Assembly: GCF_052114085.1 (NCBI RefSeq)
Contig: NZ_JBFREB010000001.1
Location: 372,001 to 436,000 of the forward strand
Origin: Leifsonia sp052114085
Lineage (GTDB): Bacteria > Actinomycetota > Actinomycetes > Actinomycetales > Microbacteriaceae
Direction of reading: 5' to 3'
DNA: 64,000 nt
Shown here in pieces: positions 26,436 through 34,329 of this stretch. Each line of letters opens with the position of its first letter. Within the stretch, counting starts at the first letter, position 1. The translations under genes and the position numbers were made by a program. The notes under the pieces are model-generated. The model had not been told where the DNA came from and did not search any database. It saw only the letters and a list, made by a program, of their open reading frames with translations.

Positions 26436-26509
26436 CCCTCCACCGAGTCCGCGAAGACTGCACGCTATTGGGCCCGAAAACGTGCAGTCTTTGCGGACTC
26501 GATGGTGGG
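26436..26509. terminator. Long palindrome downstream of the PucR-type gene
   Basis: Arms of 29 bases (26436-26464 and 26481-26509) with three mismatches; the core CGAGTCCGCGAAGACTGCACG is split across 26444-26464 and pairs over 21 positions with one G-U. Loop of 16 bases. It follows the minus-strand regulator gene by nine bases and overlaps the start region of the next gene's leader. Confidence 0.6.
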
Positions 26510-26517
26510 GGAGGGGG

Positions 26518-27972
26518 CTAGGCGGACGCGCGGAGGGCCGCGTAGAGGTCGGCGCGGGCGGCGAACGACGTGAGGTCGCGGCCGAGCACGCGCTCGGCGT
26601 CGGCGACACGCGCGCGCAGCGTGTGCCGGTGCATCCCGAGCTGACGTGCGGCCACGTCGTACACGCCGTCCGCGTCCAGCCAGGTGCGGAGCACGTGCGG
26701 GAGGGACGGGTCGGCCGCGACCAGTGGCTGCAGCGAGGTCTGGGCGACGGCGCGGGCGTCGGGAGTGTGCAGCAGCGCGAGCATCCCGGCCGCCGCGACA
26801 TCGTCGAACGAGGGGACGGGGTCGTCCGCGCTCGCACGGTTGCCCGCGGTCTGCGCCTGGGCGACCGCCGCCGGGAGGGCATCGAGCGCTGTGCTCGACG
26901 AGAGCCCGCCACGCAGGTCGAAGCGCGCGGCGAGAGCGGTGACGCTGACGTCGTCGCCGACGGCGACGACGAGTTCCTGGCCGTCGCGGGCGAAGAAGCC
27001 GTCCGCGTTCGACTCGAGCCAGTCGGCGGCCGCGGCGATCGCCGAGCCGTGCAGCACGGCAATACGAAAGGGCGCCTCCGGCAGCGGGCCCAGAACGGGC
27101 TCCGCGATGGAGGCGGCGACCGCGGTTTCGCCCGCGACGAGCGCACGCCAGACGGCGGTCCGCAGGCGCGCCTTCGCCGCATCCGCCGCCCGCGACTGCT
27201 CCAGCGCCAGGCCCGCGAGGGCGACCACGCCGGTGACCACCTGCTGGGCCGCGGCATCCAGCCCCTCGGAACCGACGGCCAGCACGCCGCGCAGGCGCCC
27301 GGCCGCGCCGAGGGTCTGCAGGGCGAACGGGCCGGCGTCGGTCCCGACGGTCCCGGCGGCCCGGCGGCCGCTGCGCAGCAAGGGGTCGGCCGCCTCCGAG
27401 AGCGCGCGGCGGGCCCGAGCATCGATTGCCCCCGACGGATGGCTCCGGGCCACAGCGCCGTCCGCCCCGACGAGGGCGACGGGCCGGTCGATCTGGCGCG
27501 ACAGCTCCGACAGCACCGCTCCCAGCGCATCCGGCCGGAGTGCCGCGAGCGAGATCGCCCGGGAGGCGCGGAGCGCCCAGGTGCTGCGGGCGTAGGCGTC
27601 GGCGGCGACGCGGTCGGCGACGAACCGTGCCACCGCGATGAACGGCGTCCGGTACGGCACCTCGAAGAGCGGGAGTCCGTGCTCGGTGCAGGCGTCGACC
27701 AGCGCTGCCGGCGTCCCCGCGCGCACCACCTCCGTGCCGAAGCCCACGGCCGCGATGCCGTGCTCCACCAGCCGGCGCACATACGGCTCGGGGTCCTCCG
27801 GCGGCTGCGTCACGAGCAGCACCTGGCCCGGGGCGAGGAACGGCGTCGGGTCGGGCAGGTCCGAACTGTGCGCCCACGCGAGCGGAGCATCCAGCTCGCC
27901 CGTCGAGGCGGGAGTGAGGAGGCGCAGGCCGAGCTCCGGGCGGGCGAGGAGCTGGGTCAGGGTCGCGGGCAT
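26518..27972 (-). CDS. PucR-family transcriptional regulator of GABA catabolism
   Basis: Regulator of 484 residues with an N-terminal PucR domain (about 1-130: TLTQLLARPELGLRLLTP, VLLVTQPPEDPEPYV, LVEHGIAAVGFGTEVV) and a C-terminal PucR-type helix-turn-helix (DVAARQLGMHRHTLRARVADA) within the last 60 residues. Start ATG 27972 after GGAGGC. It is divergent from gabT-gabD; this gene pair and orientation match GabR-like PucR activators known for GABA utilisation in other actinobacteria, so activation of gabTD is the likely role. No metabolite-binding residues can be assigned. Confidence 0.88.
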   Translation of the reverse strand: MPATLTQLLARPELGLRLLTPASTGELDAPLAWAHSSDLPDPTPFLAPGQVLLVTQPPEDPEPYVRRLVEHGIAAVGFGTEVVRAGTPAALVDACTEHGLPLFEVPYRTPFIAVARFVADRVAADAYARSTWALRASRAISLAALRPDALGAVLSELSRQIDRPVALVGADGAVARSHPSGAIDARARRALSEAADPLLRSGRRAAGTVGTDAGPFALQTLGAAGRLRGVLAVGSEGLDAAAQQVVTGVVALAGLALEQSRAADAAKARLRTAVWRALVAGETAVAASIAEPVLGPLPEAPFRIAVLHGSAIAAAADWLESNADGFFARDGQELVVAVGDDVSVTALAARFDLRGGLSSSTALDALPAAVAQAQTAGNRASADDPVPSFDDVAAAGMLALLHTPDARAVAQTSLQPLVAADPSLPHVLRTWLDADGVYDVAARQLGMHRHTLRARVADAERVLGRDLTSFAARADLYAALRASA

Positions 27973-28052
27973 GGGGCCTCCATCTGCCAGGGTGTCGATC
28001 CCCGACGCAGCGATTGTACGTTGCGTCCAGCACTCGGATCGTCCGGACTTCT

Positions 28053-28065
28053 TACGATTCGGGAC
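28053..28065 (+). promoter_or_regulatory. Leaderless-type -10 element of gabT
   Basis: TACGAT (28053-28058) ends seven bases before the A of the gabT ATG, and there is no Shine-Dalgarno. This TANNNT spacing is the signature of leaderless transcripts in actinobacteria. No -35 match at the standard distance, consistent with activator dependence. Confidence 0.55.
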
Positions 28066-29427
28066 ATGACCATCCTCGACACCGCCATCGACACTCCTGT
28101 CGGCGGACCCTCGCTCCCGCAGGAGCGCCGGCTCGTCACCCCCATCCCCGGCCCCGAGTCGCGCAAACGCGCCGAGCGCAAGGCGCAGGCCGTCGCTGCC
28201 GGTGTCGGCACCACCATCCCCGTCTACACCGTCGCGGCGGGTGGCGGTGTGCTGGTGGATGTGGACGGCAACTCGCTCATCGACCTGGGCTCCGGCATCG
28301 CCGTCACCGGCGTGGGCAACTCCGCCCCGCGCGTCGTCGACGCCGTCACCGCGCAGGTCGCAGCGTTCACCCACACCTGCTTCACGATCGCCCCGTACGA
28401 CTCCTACGTGGACGTCGCCGAGGCGCTCAACCGCCTTACCCCTGGAGACTTCGCCAAGCGGAGCGCCCTGTTCAACTCGGGCGCGGAGGCCGTCGAGAAC
28501 GCGGTCAAGATCGCCCGCCACTACACCGGCAAGCAGGCCGTCGTCGCCTTCGACCACGCCTATCACGGCCGCACCAACCTGACGATGGGCCTGACCGCCA
28601 AGAACCAGCCGTACAAGAACGGCTTCGGGCCGTTCGCCCCGGAGATCTACCGCGCCCCGCTCAGCTACCCGCTGCGTGACGGTGGCCTGTCGGGCGCCGA
28701 GTCGGCGAAGCGCGCCATCTCCATGATCGAGAAGCAGATCGGAGCTGCCAACCTGGCGGCGCTCATCATCGAGCCGATCCAGGGGGAGGGCGGCTTCATC
28801 GTCCCAGCCGAGGGCTTCCTCCCCGCGCTCCAGACGTGGGCGAACGCGAACGGAGTCGTCTTCATCGCGGACGAGGTGCAGACCGGGTTCGCCCGCACCG
28901 GCACCATGTTCGCCTCCGAGCAGTTCGGCATCGTCCCGGACCTGATCGTCACCGCGAAGGGAATCGCCGGCGGCCTCCCGCTGTCGGCAGTGACCGGCCG
29001 CGCCGAGATCCTGGACGCCCCGCAGGTGGGCGGCCTGGGTGGAACCTACGGCGGCAACCCGCTCGCCTGCGTCGCCGCGCTCGCCGCGATCGAGACCTAC
29101 GAGACCGAGGACCTCGCGGCGCGCGCCCGCCAGATCGGCGACATCCTGTTCGAGAAGCTGGGCGCCCTCCGCGACGCTGACGCCCGTGTGGCCGAGGTCC
29201 GCGGACGCGGTGCCATGGTGGCCATCGAGCTCGTCGACCCGGTGACCGGCGAGCCGGACGCCGCGCTCACGTCGAAGGTTGCCGCCGCCGCCCACGCCGC
29301 AGGCGTCATCCTGCTCACCTGCGGCACCTACGGGAACGTCATCCGCTTCCTGCCGCCGCTGAGCATCCCGGATCACCTCCTGATCGAGGGCCTCGACGTC
29401 GTCGCGGAGGCGGTGGCGGGCGCATGA
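28066..29427 (+). CDS. gabT: 4-aminobutyrate aminotransferase
   Basis: PLP-dependent class III aminotransferase converting GABA and 2-oxoglutarate to succinic semialdehyde and glutamate, 453 residues. LFNSGAEAVENAVKIAR binds the cofactor phosphate, FDHAYHGRTN stacks on PLP, EPIQGEGGF and ADEVQTGFARTG are family hallmarks, and the Schiff-base lysine is in LIVTAKGIAGGLPLSA. The stop overlaps gabD (ATGA). Likely leaderless start and activation by the divergent PucR protein. Confidence 0.95.
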   Translation: MTILDTAIDTPVGGPSLPQERRLVTPIPGPESRKRAERKAQAVAAGVGTTIPVYTVAAGGGVLVDVDGNSLIDLGSGIAVTGVGNSAPRVVDAVTAQVAAFTHTCFTIAPYDSYVDVAEALNRLTPGDFAKRSALFNSGAEAVENAVKIARHYTGKQAVVAFDHAYHGRTNLTMGLTAKNQPYKNGFGPFAPEIYRAPLSYPLRDGGLSGAESAKRAISMIEKQIGAANLAALIIEPIQGEGGFIVPAEGFLPALQTWANANGVVFIADEVQTGFARTGTMFASEQFGIVPDLIVTAKGIAGGLPLSAVTGRAEILDAPQVGGLGGTYGGNPLACVAALAAIETYETEDLAARARQIGDILFEKLGALRDADARVAEVRGRGAMVAIELVDPVTGEPDAALTSKVAAAAHAAGVILLTCGTYGNVIRFLPPLSIPDHLLIEGLDVVAEAVAGA

Positions 29428-30908
29428 CCATCACCGACACCACCACCGAGCTGTCGACCCGCGAGACCGACCTGCTCGCCCGCATCCCGGACGGGCTCTT
29501 CATCGGCGGTCGCTGGGAGGCCGGCACGCGCGAGCGGATCGCGGTGCAGGACCCGGCCACCGGTCGCGTCATCAAGCGCATCGCCAACGCCACGCCGGAG
29601 GACGGGATCCGCGCGCTCGACGCCGCAGCCGCCGCCGCCGACGAATGGGCCGCCACCGCGCCGCGTGTGCGGGCCGAGATCCTGCGCCGCGCGTTCGACC
29701 TGTTGCAGGAGCGGCGGGCCGACTTCGCCCTGCTGATGACCCTGGAGATGGGCAAGCCGCTCGCCGAGGCGAACGGCGAGGTCACCTACGGCGGCGAGTT
29801 CCTCCGCTGGTTCTCAGAGGAGGCGGTGCGCATCTCGGGCCGCTTCGGGCAGAACCCGGAGGGGACTGGCACCATGGTCGTCTCGCAGCGCCCGGTCGGC
29901 CCGTGCTACCTGATCACGCCCTGGAACTTCCCCCTCGCGATGGCCACCCGCAAGATCGCTCCGGCACTCGCCGCGGGCTGCACGGTCGTCGTGAAGCCGG
30001 CCGAGCTGACCCCGCTGACGACGCTGCTCTTCGCGCAGCTGCTCGCCGACGCGGGCGTTCCGGATGGGGTGGTGAACGTCATCCCGACCAGCACCGCCCG
30101 CACGGTCTCCGAGCCGATCATCGCTGACCCGCGCCTCCGTAAGCTGTCGTTCACCGGGTCTACCCCGGTCGGACGCTCCCTGCTGGCCCAAGCCGGGCAG
30201 AACGTTCTCCGCACCTCGATGGAGCTCGGCGGCAACGCGCCGTTCGTGGTCTTCGAGGACGCCGACCTGGACAAGGCGGTGGAAGGCGCGATGCTCGCCA
30301 AGTTCCGGAACATCGGGCAGGCGTGCACCGCGGCCAACCGGTTCATCGTGCACGAGTCCGTCGCCGAGGAGTTCGCGCGCCGGGTCACCGAGAAGGTGCA
30401 GGCGTTCCAGGTGGGCCGCGGCACCGACGACGGGGTGACCATCGGGCCGCTGATCGACGACCGGGCCGTCGCATCCATGACGGCGCTGGTGACGGACGCC
30501 GTCGACCGGGGCGCCCGGGTGCTGACCGGCGGCACCGCACCGGAGGGCGACGGATTCTTCTTCGAGCCCACCGTGATCGTGGATGTGCAGCCCGGCAGCG
30601 ACATCCTCCGTGAGGAGATCTTCGGCCCGATCCTGGCGATGACGACGTTCTCGACCGAGGATGAGGCCGTCGCCGCTGCCAACTCCACCGAATACGGGCT
30701 GGTCGGCTACGTCTTCACCCAGGACCTGGCCCGTGGTCAGCGGATGATCGACCGTGTCGACACCGGCATGATGGGGCTGAATACCGGGCTCGTCTCGAAC
30801 GCGGCCGCACCGTTCGGCGGCGTCAAGCAGTCGGGCCTCGGCCGCGAGGGTGGCCTCGAGGGCATCCACGAGTACCTGAGCACCAAGTACACGCTGATCC
30901 CGGGCTGA
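29424..30908 (+). CDS. gabD: Succinate-semialdehyde dehydrogenase
   Basis: NAD(P)+-dependent aldehyde dehydrogenase, 494 residues, completing GABA conversion to succinate. The catalytic glutamate is in SMELGGNAPF and the catalytic cysteine in FRNIGQACTAANR; ITPWNFPLAM and the nucleotide-binding FTGSTPVGR are also present, as is the C-terminal PFGGVKQSGLGREGG. The GabD assignment within the ALDH family rests on the overlap with gabT. A hairpin follows. Confidence 0.94.
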   Translation: MTITDTTTELSTRETDLLARIPDGLFIGGRWEAGTRERIAVQDPATGRVIKRIANATPEDGIRALDAAAAAADEWAATAPRVRAEILRRAFDLLQERRADFALLMTLEMGKPLAEANGEVTYGGEFLRWFSEEAVRISGRFGQNPEGTGTMVVSQRPVGPCYLITPWNFPLAMATRKIAPALAAGCTVVVKPAELTPLTTLLFAQLLADAGVPDGVVNVIPTSTARTVSEPIIADPRLRKLSFTGSTPVGRSLLAQAGQNVLRTSMELGGNAPFVVFEDADLDKAVEGAMLAKFRNIGQACTAANRFIVHESVAEEFARRVTEKVQAFQVGRGTDDGVTIGPLIDDRAVASMTALVTDAVDRGARVLTGGTAPEGDGFFFEPTVIVDVQPGSDILREEIFGPILAMTTFSTEDEAVAAANSTEYGLVGYVFTQDLARGQRMIDRVDTGMMGLNTGLVSNAAAPFGGVKQSGLGREGGLEGIHEYLSTKYTLIPG

Positions 30909-30933
30909 CCGGGAGCCCACTGAGGGATACGCA

Positions 30934-30971
30934 GAAGAGCGCGCCGCTGAAGATCAGTCGGCGTGCTCTTC
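30934..30971. terminator. Hairpin at the gabD / small-protein convergent junction
   Basis: GAAGAGCGCGCCG (30934-30946) pairs with CGGCGTGCTCTTC (30959-30971) over 13 positions with one G-U, loop of 12. The right arm forms the last codons of the minus-strand gene. Confidence 0.6.
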
Positions 30972-31175
30972 CGCGTTCAGCACCTGCTTGACATCGTGCT
31001 CGATCAGGACCGGCACGAAGTCGCGCACGGGAGCCCCGTCGAACTGCTCGTAGTGCTTCTCGACGAGCTCGTCGATCCGTTGCCGGGGCACCTCTGGGTA
31101 GCGTTCGGCCAGCCGCTCAGCGGCGTGCTCGACGGCGATGTCCTCTTCGTCGGTCTGGCGGTCGTCAATCGTCAT
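30954..31175 (-). CDS. Small three-helix-bundle dimerisation-domain protein
   Basis: A 73-residue helical protein. The segment HAAERLAERYPEVPRQRI followed by HYEQFDGAPVRDFVPVLIEH matches the small actinobacterial proteins annotated as three-helix-bundle dimerisation domain, which are often stress-associated and of unknown function. No signal peptide, high charge. Start ATG 31175; the frame is open further upstream, but only into antisense sequence of the PhzF gene. Confidence 0.75.
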   Translation of the reverse strand: MTIDDRQTDEEDIAVEHAAERLAERYPEVPRQRIDELVEKHYEQFDGAPVRDFVPVLIEHDVKQVLNAEEHAD

Positions 31176-31233
31176 GCCGTGATTATGCACCCCGAGGGTT
31201 AACGGCGGCGATGGGTTCTGCCAGGCTGAGCAG

Positions 31234-31926
31234 ATGGATGAGACCATCGAGGTAGTCGTCGTTCGCGTGTTCACCGACGAGAGCGGAAGGAACGGCAACG
31301 AGCTCGGCATCGTGACCAGCTCCGCCACGACGGCCAAGCGCGAACAAGAGATCGCGACCGCCCTCGGCTTCAGTGAGACCGTATTCGTCGACGGGGTGGA
31401 TGAGGCCGGGCGCGCGGCGAGCATCCGCATCTTCACGCCGGCGAAGGAGTTGCCCTTCGCCGGGCACCCGAGCGTCGGGACGGCGTGGTGGCTGTCCGAC
31501 CGGCGGACGCCCGTCGACGTGCTGCGCGAGGCCGCCGGGGATGTCGAGGTGTCGGTGGACGACGACAGCGCCTGGATCACGGCCCGCGCTGAGTGGGCCC
31601 CCGAGTTCGAGTGGCTGCAGCTGGAGTCGCCCGCCGAGGTGGAGGCGCTCGACCCCTTCTCTTTCTCTTCGGGCCAGCACTACGCCTACGCGTGGATCGA
31701 CGAGGAGGCCGGCAGCATCCGATCGCGCATGTTCGCCCCGGAGATGGGCATCATCGAGGATGAGGCGACAGGCGCCGCCGCGGTCGCCCTGACCGCTCGG
31801 CTTGGACGTCCGCTCGGGATCCGGCAGGGGGAGGGCTCCGACCTGCTGACCGAGCCGCTCGGCGACGGACGCATCCGCGTCGGCGGCACCACGGTGTACG
31901 ACCGAACCATCGAGGCCACGCTCTAG
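31234..31926 (+). CDS. PhzF-family isomerase/epimerase-like protein
   Basis: Cytoplasmic protein of 230 residues with the diaminopimelate-epimerase-like fold of PhzF. ELPFAGHPSVGTAWWL is the main family signature, and DEATGAAAVALTARLG is the second anion-binding loop. It is shorter than the usual 260-290 residues. The conserved active-site glutamate region near the N-terminus is GNELGIV. Family members isomerise small carboxylates; the substrate is unknown. Monocistronic. Confidence 0.85.
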   Translation: MDETIEVVVVRVFTDESGRNGNELGIVTSSATTAKREQEIATALGFSETVFVDGVDEAGRAASIRIFTPAKELPFAGHPSVGTAWWLSDRRTPVDVLREAAGDVEVSVDDDSAWITARAEWAPEFEWLQLESPAEVEALDPFSFSSGQHYAYAWIDEEAGSIRSRMFAPEMGIIEDEATGAAAVALTARLGRPLGIRQGEGSDLLTEPLGDGRIRVGGTTVYDRTIEATL

Positions 31927-31934
31927 CTCGCCAC

Positions 31935-31995
31935 CGCGAGTGGTGAGTGGATGTCGCAACTCGGACGACATTCGCGCATCAACTCACCACTCGCG
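31935..31995. terminator. Long palindrome between convergent PhzF and catalase genes
   Basis: CGCGAGTGGTGAGT (31935-31948) pairs perfectly with ACTCACCACTCGCG (31982-31995); after one mismatch GATG/CATC extends the stem. A competing inner stem TGTCG/CGACA (31952-31956, 31966-31970) could form. Third member of the long-stem group. Confidence 0.6.
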
Positions 31996-32005
31996 ACCAG
32001 AGTTC

Positions 32006-33499
32006 CTACTCGGCGACGCCGACGTACTCGGCGGACTCGTTCGGGGTCTCGGTGGGCGACGCCAGGCGGTCGCGCAGGAGGCGGCCGAGGGTCGCGTCGA
32101 CGTTCGTCCAGTACTGGATGGCACGCTCCCGGATGTCCTCTCGTTTCACACCGCTGACAGCACCCGCGATCGTGTCGAGGAAGCGCTCCTTCGCCTCGGC
32201 GTCGTACACCTCGCGATAAAGGGTCCCCGCCTGGCCGAAGTCGTCGTCCTCGGAGTGCAACGTGGCCGCCGACCGCACGAGGGCACCGTCGGACTCCCAG
32301 GAACCGTCACCCGCGCGCTCCGGCTGGGCAGCCGGTCCGCCGAACGAGTTCGGCGCGTAGACCGGCGCGTCGGCGGGCTTGAAACCGTGACGCGCCGCTC
32401 CGTCCTGCGAGTAGTTGTGCACCGGGGCCACCGGGCGATTGACCGGGAGCTCGTTGTAGTTGGTGCCCACCCGGTAGCGCTGCGCATCCGGGTACGAGAA
32501 GACGCGCGCCATCAGCATCTTGTCGGGGCTGATGTCGATGCCCGGAACGGTGTTCGCCGGGGAGAAGGCCGCCTGCTCGATCTCGGCGAAGAAGTTCTCC
32601 GGGTTGCGGTCGAGCGTGTGGATGCCGACCTCGATCAGCGGGTAGTCGCCGTGAGGCCACACCTTGGTGAGGTCGAACGGGTTGAACCGGTACGACTTGG
32701 CGTCCTCGTACGGCATCACCTGGACGGAGACGCGCCATGCGGGGTGGTCGCCGCGCTCGATCGCCTCGTACAGATCGCGGCGGTAGTAGTCCGCGTCGGC
32801 GCCGGCGAGTTGCTCGGCCTCGACGCCGGTGATCTCGTCGTTGCCCTGCAGCGAGTGGAAGTGGTACTTCACCCAGAAGCGCTCGCCGGCCGCGTTGATC
32901 CACTGGTACGTGTGCGAACCGTAGCCCGGCATGGTGCGCCACGAGCGGGGGAGCCCGCGATCGCCCATCAGGTAGGTGACCTGGTGCGCCGACTCGGGGG
33001 AGAGTGTCCAGAAGTCCCACTGCATGTCGGCGTCGCGGAGACCGGAACCCGGCAGGCGCTTCTGCGAGTGGATGAAGTCGGGGAACTTGATGCCGTCGCG
33101 GATGAAGAAGACGGGGGTGTTGTTGCCCACGATGTCGTAGTTGCCCTCGGTCGTGTAGAACTTCACCGAGAATCCGCGGACATCGCGCCAGGTGTCGGGG
33201 GAGCCCTGCTCACCGGCCACTGACGAGAAGCGCTGGAGGGTGCGGGTGGTGGTGCCGGGCTGGAAGACCGCCGCCTTCGTGTAGGCGCTGACATCGCCAG
33301 TCACGACGAACTCGCCGAACGCGCCGCCGCCCTTCGCGTGGACGATGCGCTCGGGAATGCGTTCCCGGTTGAACTGGGCGAGCTTCTCGACGAGGTAGCG
33401 GTCGTGCAGCGCTGTCGCGCCGTCGCGTCCGGCCGTCAGCGAGTGCGCGTCGCTGGCGACCGGCGTCCCGGTCTGGGTGGTGGTGTAGTCATCCGACAT
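32006..33499 (-). CDS. Catalase (monofunctional, heme)
   Basis: Cytoplasmic hydrogen peroxide dismutase, 497 residues, small-subunit clade. The distal catalytic histidine is His54 in ERIVHAKGGGAFGEF, the asparagine lies in NYDIVGNNTPVFFIRD, and the heme-ligand tyrosine region is MLMARVFSYPDAQRYRVG. Start ATG 33499 follows GAGGAGAA. It is directly downstream of a Fur-family gene on the same strand (41 bases apart), the fur-catalase arrangement known for peroxide regulation. Confidence 0.96.
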   Translation of the reverse strand: MSDDYTTTQTGTPVASDAHSLTAGRDGATALHDRYLVEKLAQFNRERIPERIVHAKGGGAFGEFVVTGDVSAYTKAAVFQPGTTTRTLQRFSSVAGEQGSPDTWRDVRGFSVKFYTTEGNYDIVGNNTPVFFIRDGIKFPDFIHSQKRLPGSGLRDADMQWDFWTLSPESAHQVTYLMGDRGLPRSWRTMPGYGSHTYQWINAAGERFWVKYHFHSLQGNDEITGVEAEQLAGADADYYRRDLYEAIERGDHPAWRVSVQVMPYEDAKSYRFNPFDLTKVWPHGDYPLIEVGIHTLDRNPENFFAEIEQAAFSPANTVPGIDISPDKMLMARVFSYPDAQRYRVGTNYNELPVNRPVAPVHNYSQDGAARHGFKPADAPVYAPNSFGGPAAQPERAGDGSWESDGALVRSAATLHSEDDDFGQAGTLYREVYDAEAKERFLDTIAGAVSGVKREDIRERAIQYWTNVDATLGRLLRDRLASPTETPNESAEYVGVAE

Positions 33500-33540
33500 G
33501 GTTCTCCTCGGTGTTGTCGAGCGCTCGGACGTGCGAGCGT

Positions 33541-33981
33541 TCAGATGTGCAGAGCGCGCGCGGCGCGCTCCTGACAGGACGGGCACACGCCCCAGAAGGT
33601 GACCTCGGCGGTGTCGATCGCGTAACCCGCTGCCTCGGAGGGATGCAGGCAGGGCGCGTGGCCCACGACGCAGTCGATGTCAGCCACCGCTCCGCATGAG
33701 TTGCAGACCACATGGTGGTGGTTGTCGCCGATCCGCCGCTCGTAGAGCGCCGCCGAACCGGCCGGCTCGATCCTCCGCAGCAGCCCGGCGTCCGTCAGGT
33801 CGCCGAGCACGTTGTGCACGTTCTGGATGGACGTGGCCGGCAGGTTCGGGAGCAGCGCCCGGAAGACGGCCTCAGCGTCCGCGTGGGGCCGATCGGCGAG
33901 TGCTTGGAGCACCGCCACCCGCCCTCGCGTCGCCCGGAGGCCGGCTTCCCGCAGCGCGCTTTCGAGCCGTGCCGTGTCCAT
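33541..33981 (-). CDS. Fur-family peroxide/metal regulator
   Basis: Metal-dependent repressor of 146 residues. Winged helix at about 1-80 (LRATRGRVAVLQAL, SIQNVHNVLGDL), the metal motif NHHHVVCNSCG, and a second CPSC pair near the C-terminus giving the CxxC...CxxC structural zinc site. FurA/PerR-like rather than Zur by context, as it precedes the catalase gene and probably represses both. An AT-rich dyad lies immediately upstream. Confidence 0.9.
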   Translation of the reverse strand: MDTARLESALREAGLRATRGRVAVLQALADRPHADAEAVFRALLPNLPATSIQNVHNVLGDLTDAGLLRRIEPAGSAALYERRIGDNHHHVVCNSCGAVADIDCVVGHAPCLHPSEAAGYAIDTAEVTFWGVCPSCQERAARALHI

Positions 33982-34001
33982 CCTTCGACCTTAGTCGCGT
34001 G

Positions 34002-34019
34002 TTTTGAATAACTAAAAAT
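34002..34019 (-). promoter_or_regulatory. AT-rich candidate Fur/PerR box
   Basis: TTTTGAATAACTAAAAAT is an isolated 18-base AT-rich stretch in 65-70% GC surroundings, 20-38 bases upstream of the Fur ATG. Its T-rich and A-rich ends form an imperfect dyad like FurA boxes before katG/katA operons. It contains the stop codon of the preceding small gene. Confidence 0.55.
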
Positions 34020-34206
34020 AGCCCGCACCCCGGGCGTGGCGCTCCGCAATGCCGGAGCGCCCGCCGCGGACCACCACCTGTTCCGGGTCGAGGGTGACCG
34101 GGCCGACCGCGTTCTGAATCGTGCGCAGCGCTTCCGTCTCGCTGCGGGCATCGACCGACACCACCATCCGGCGCCGGTCGGTAGCGCGAATCACCGTGAG
34201 TTCCAT
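34012..34206 (-). CDS. Small hypothetical protein upstream of fur
   Basis: 64 residues from an ATG (34206) with AGAAGGGA at good spacing, starting MELTVIRATDRRRMVVSVDA. Predicted mixed alpha/beta, basic C-terminus, no signal peptide. The stop codon falls in the AT-rich box, 31 bases before the Fur start, so it may be co-transcribed with fur or end at its promoter. Not recognised. Confidence 0.5.
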   Translation of the reverse strand: MELTVIRATDRRRMVVSVDARSETEALRTIQNAVGPVTLDPEQVVVRGGRSGIAERHARGAGYF

Positions 34207-34270
34207 GATTCCCTTCTGCAGCCCGCCCGTGCGGAGCCTCACTGATGTAGACGAGTCGGTATGCCCCTTT

Positions 34271-34288
34271 ATGACGACGAGACGTCAT
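34271..34288. promoter_or_regulatory. Small dyad ATGACG-CGTCAT
   Basis: Perfect six-base arms ATGACG (34271-34276) and CGTCAT (34283-34288) around six bases, in the gap between the antiporter stop and the small gene at 34206. Either an operator for the downstream small-gene/fur/catalase unit or the tail hairpin of the antiporter gene. Confidence 0.35.
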
Positions 34289-34329
34289 GATCGATCGGCT
34301 TTCCGCTCGTCGGGATCAGCTGTCAGTGC

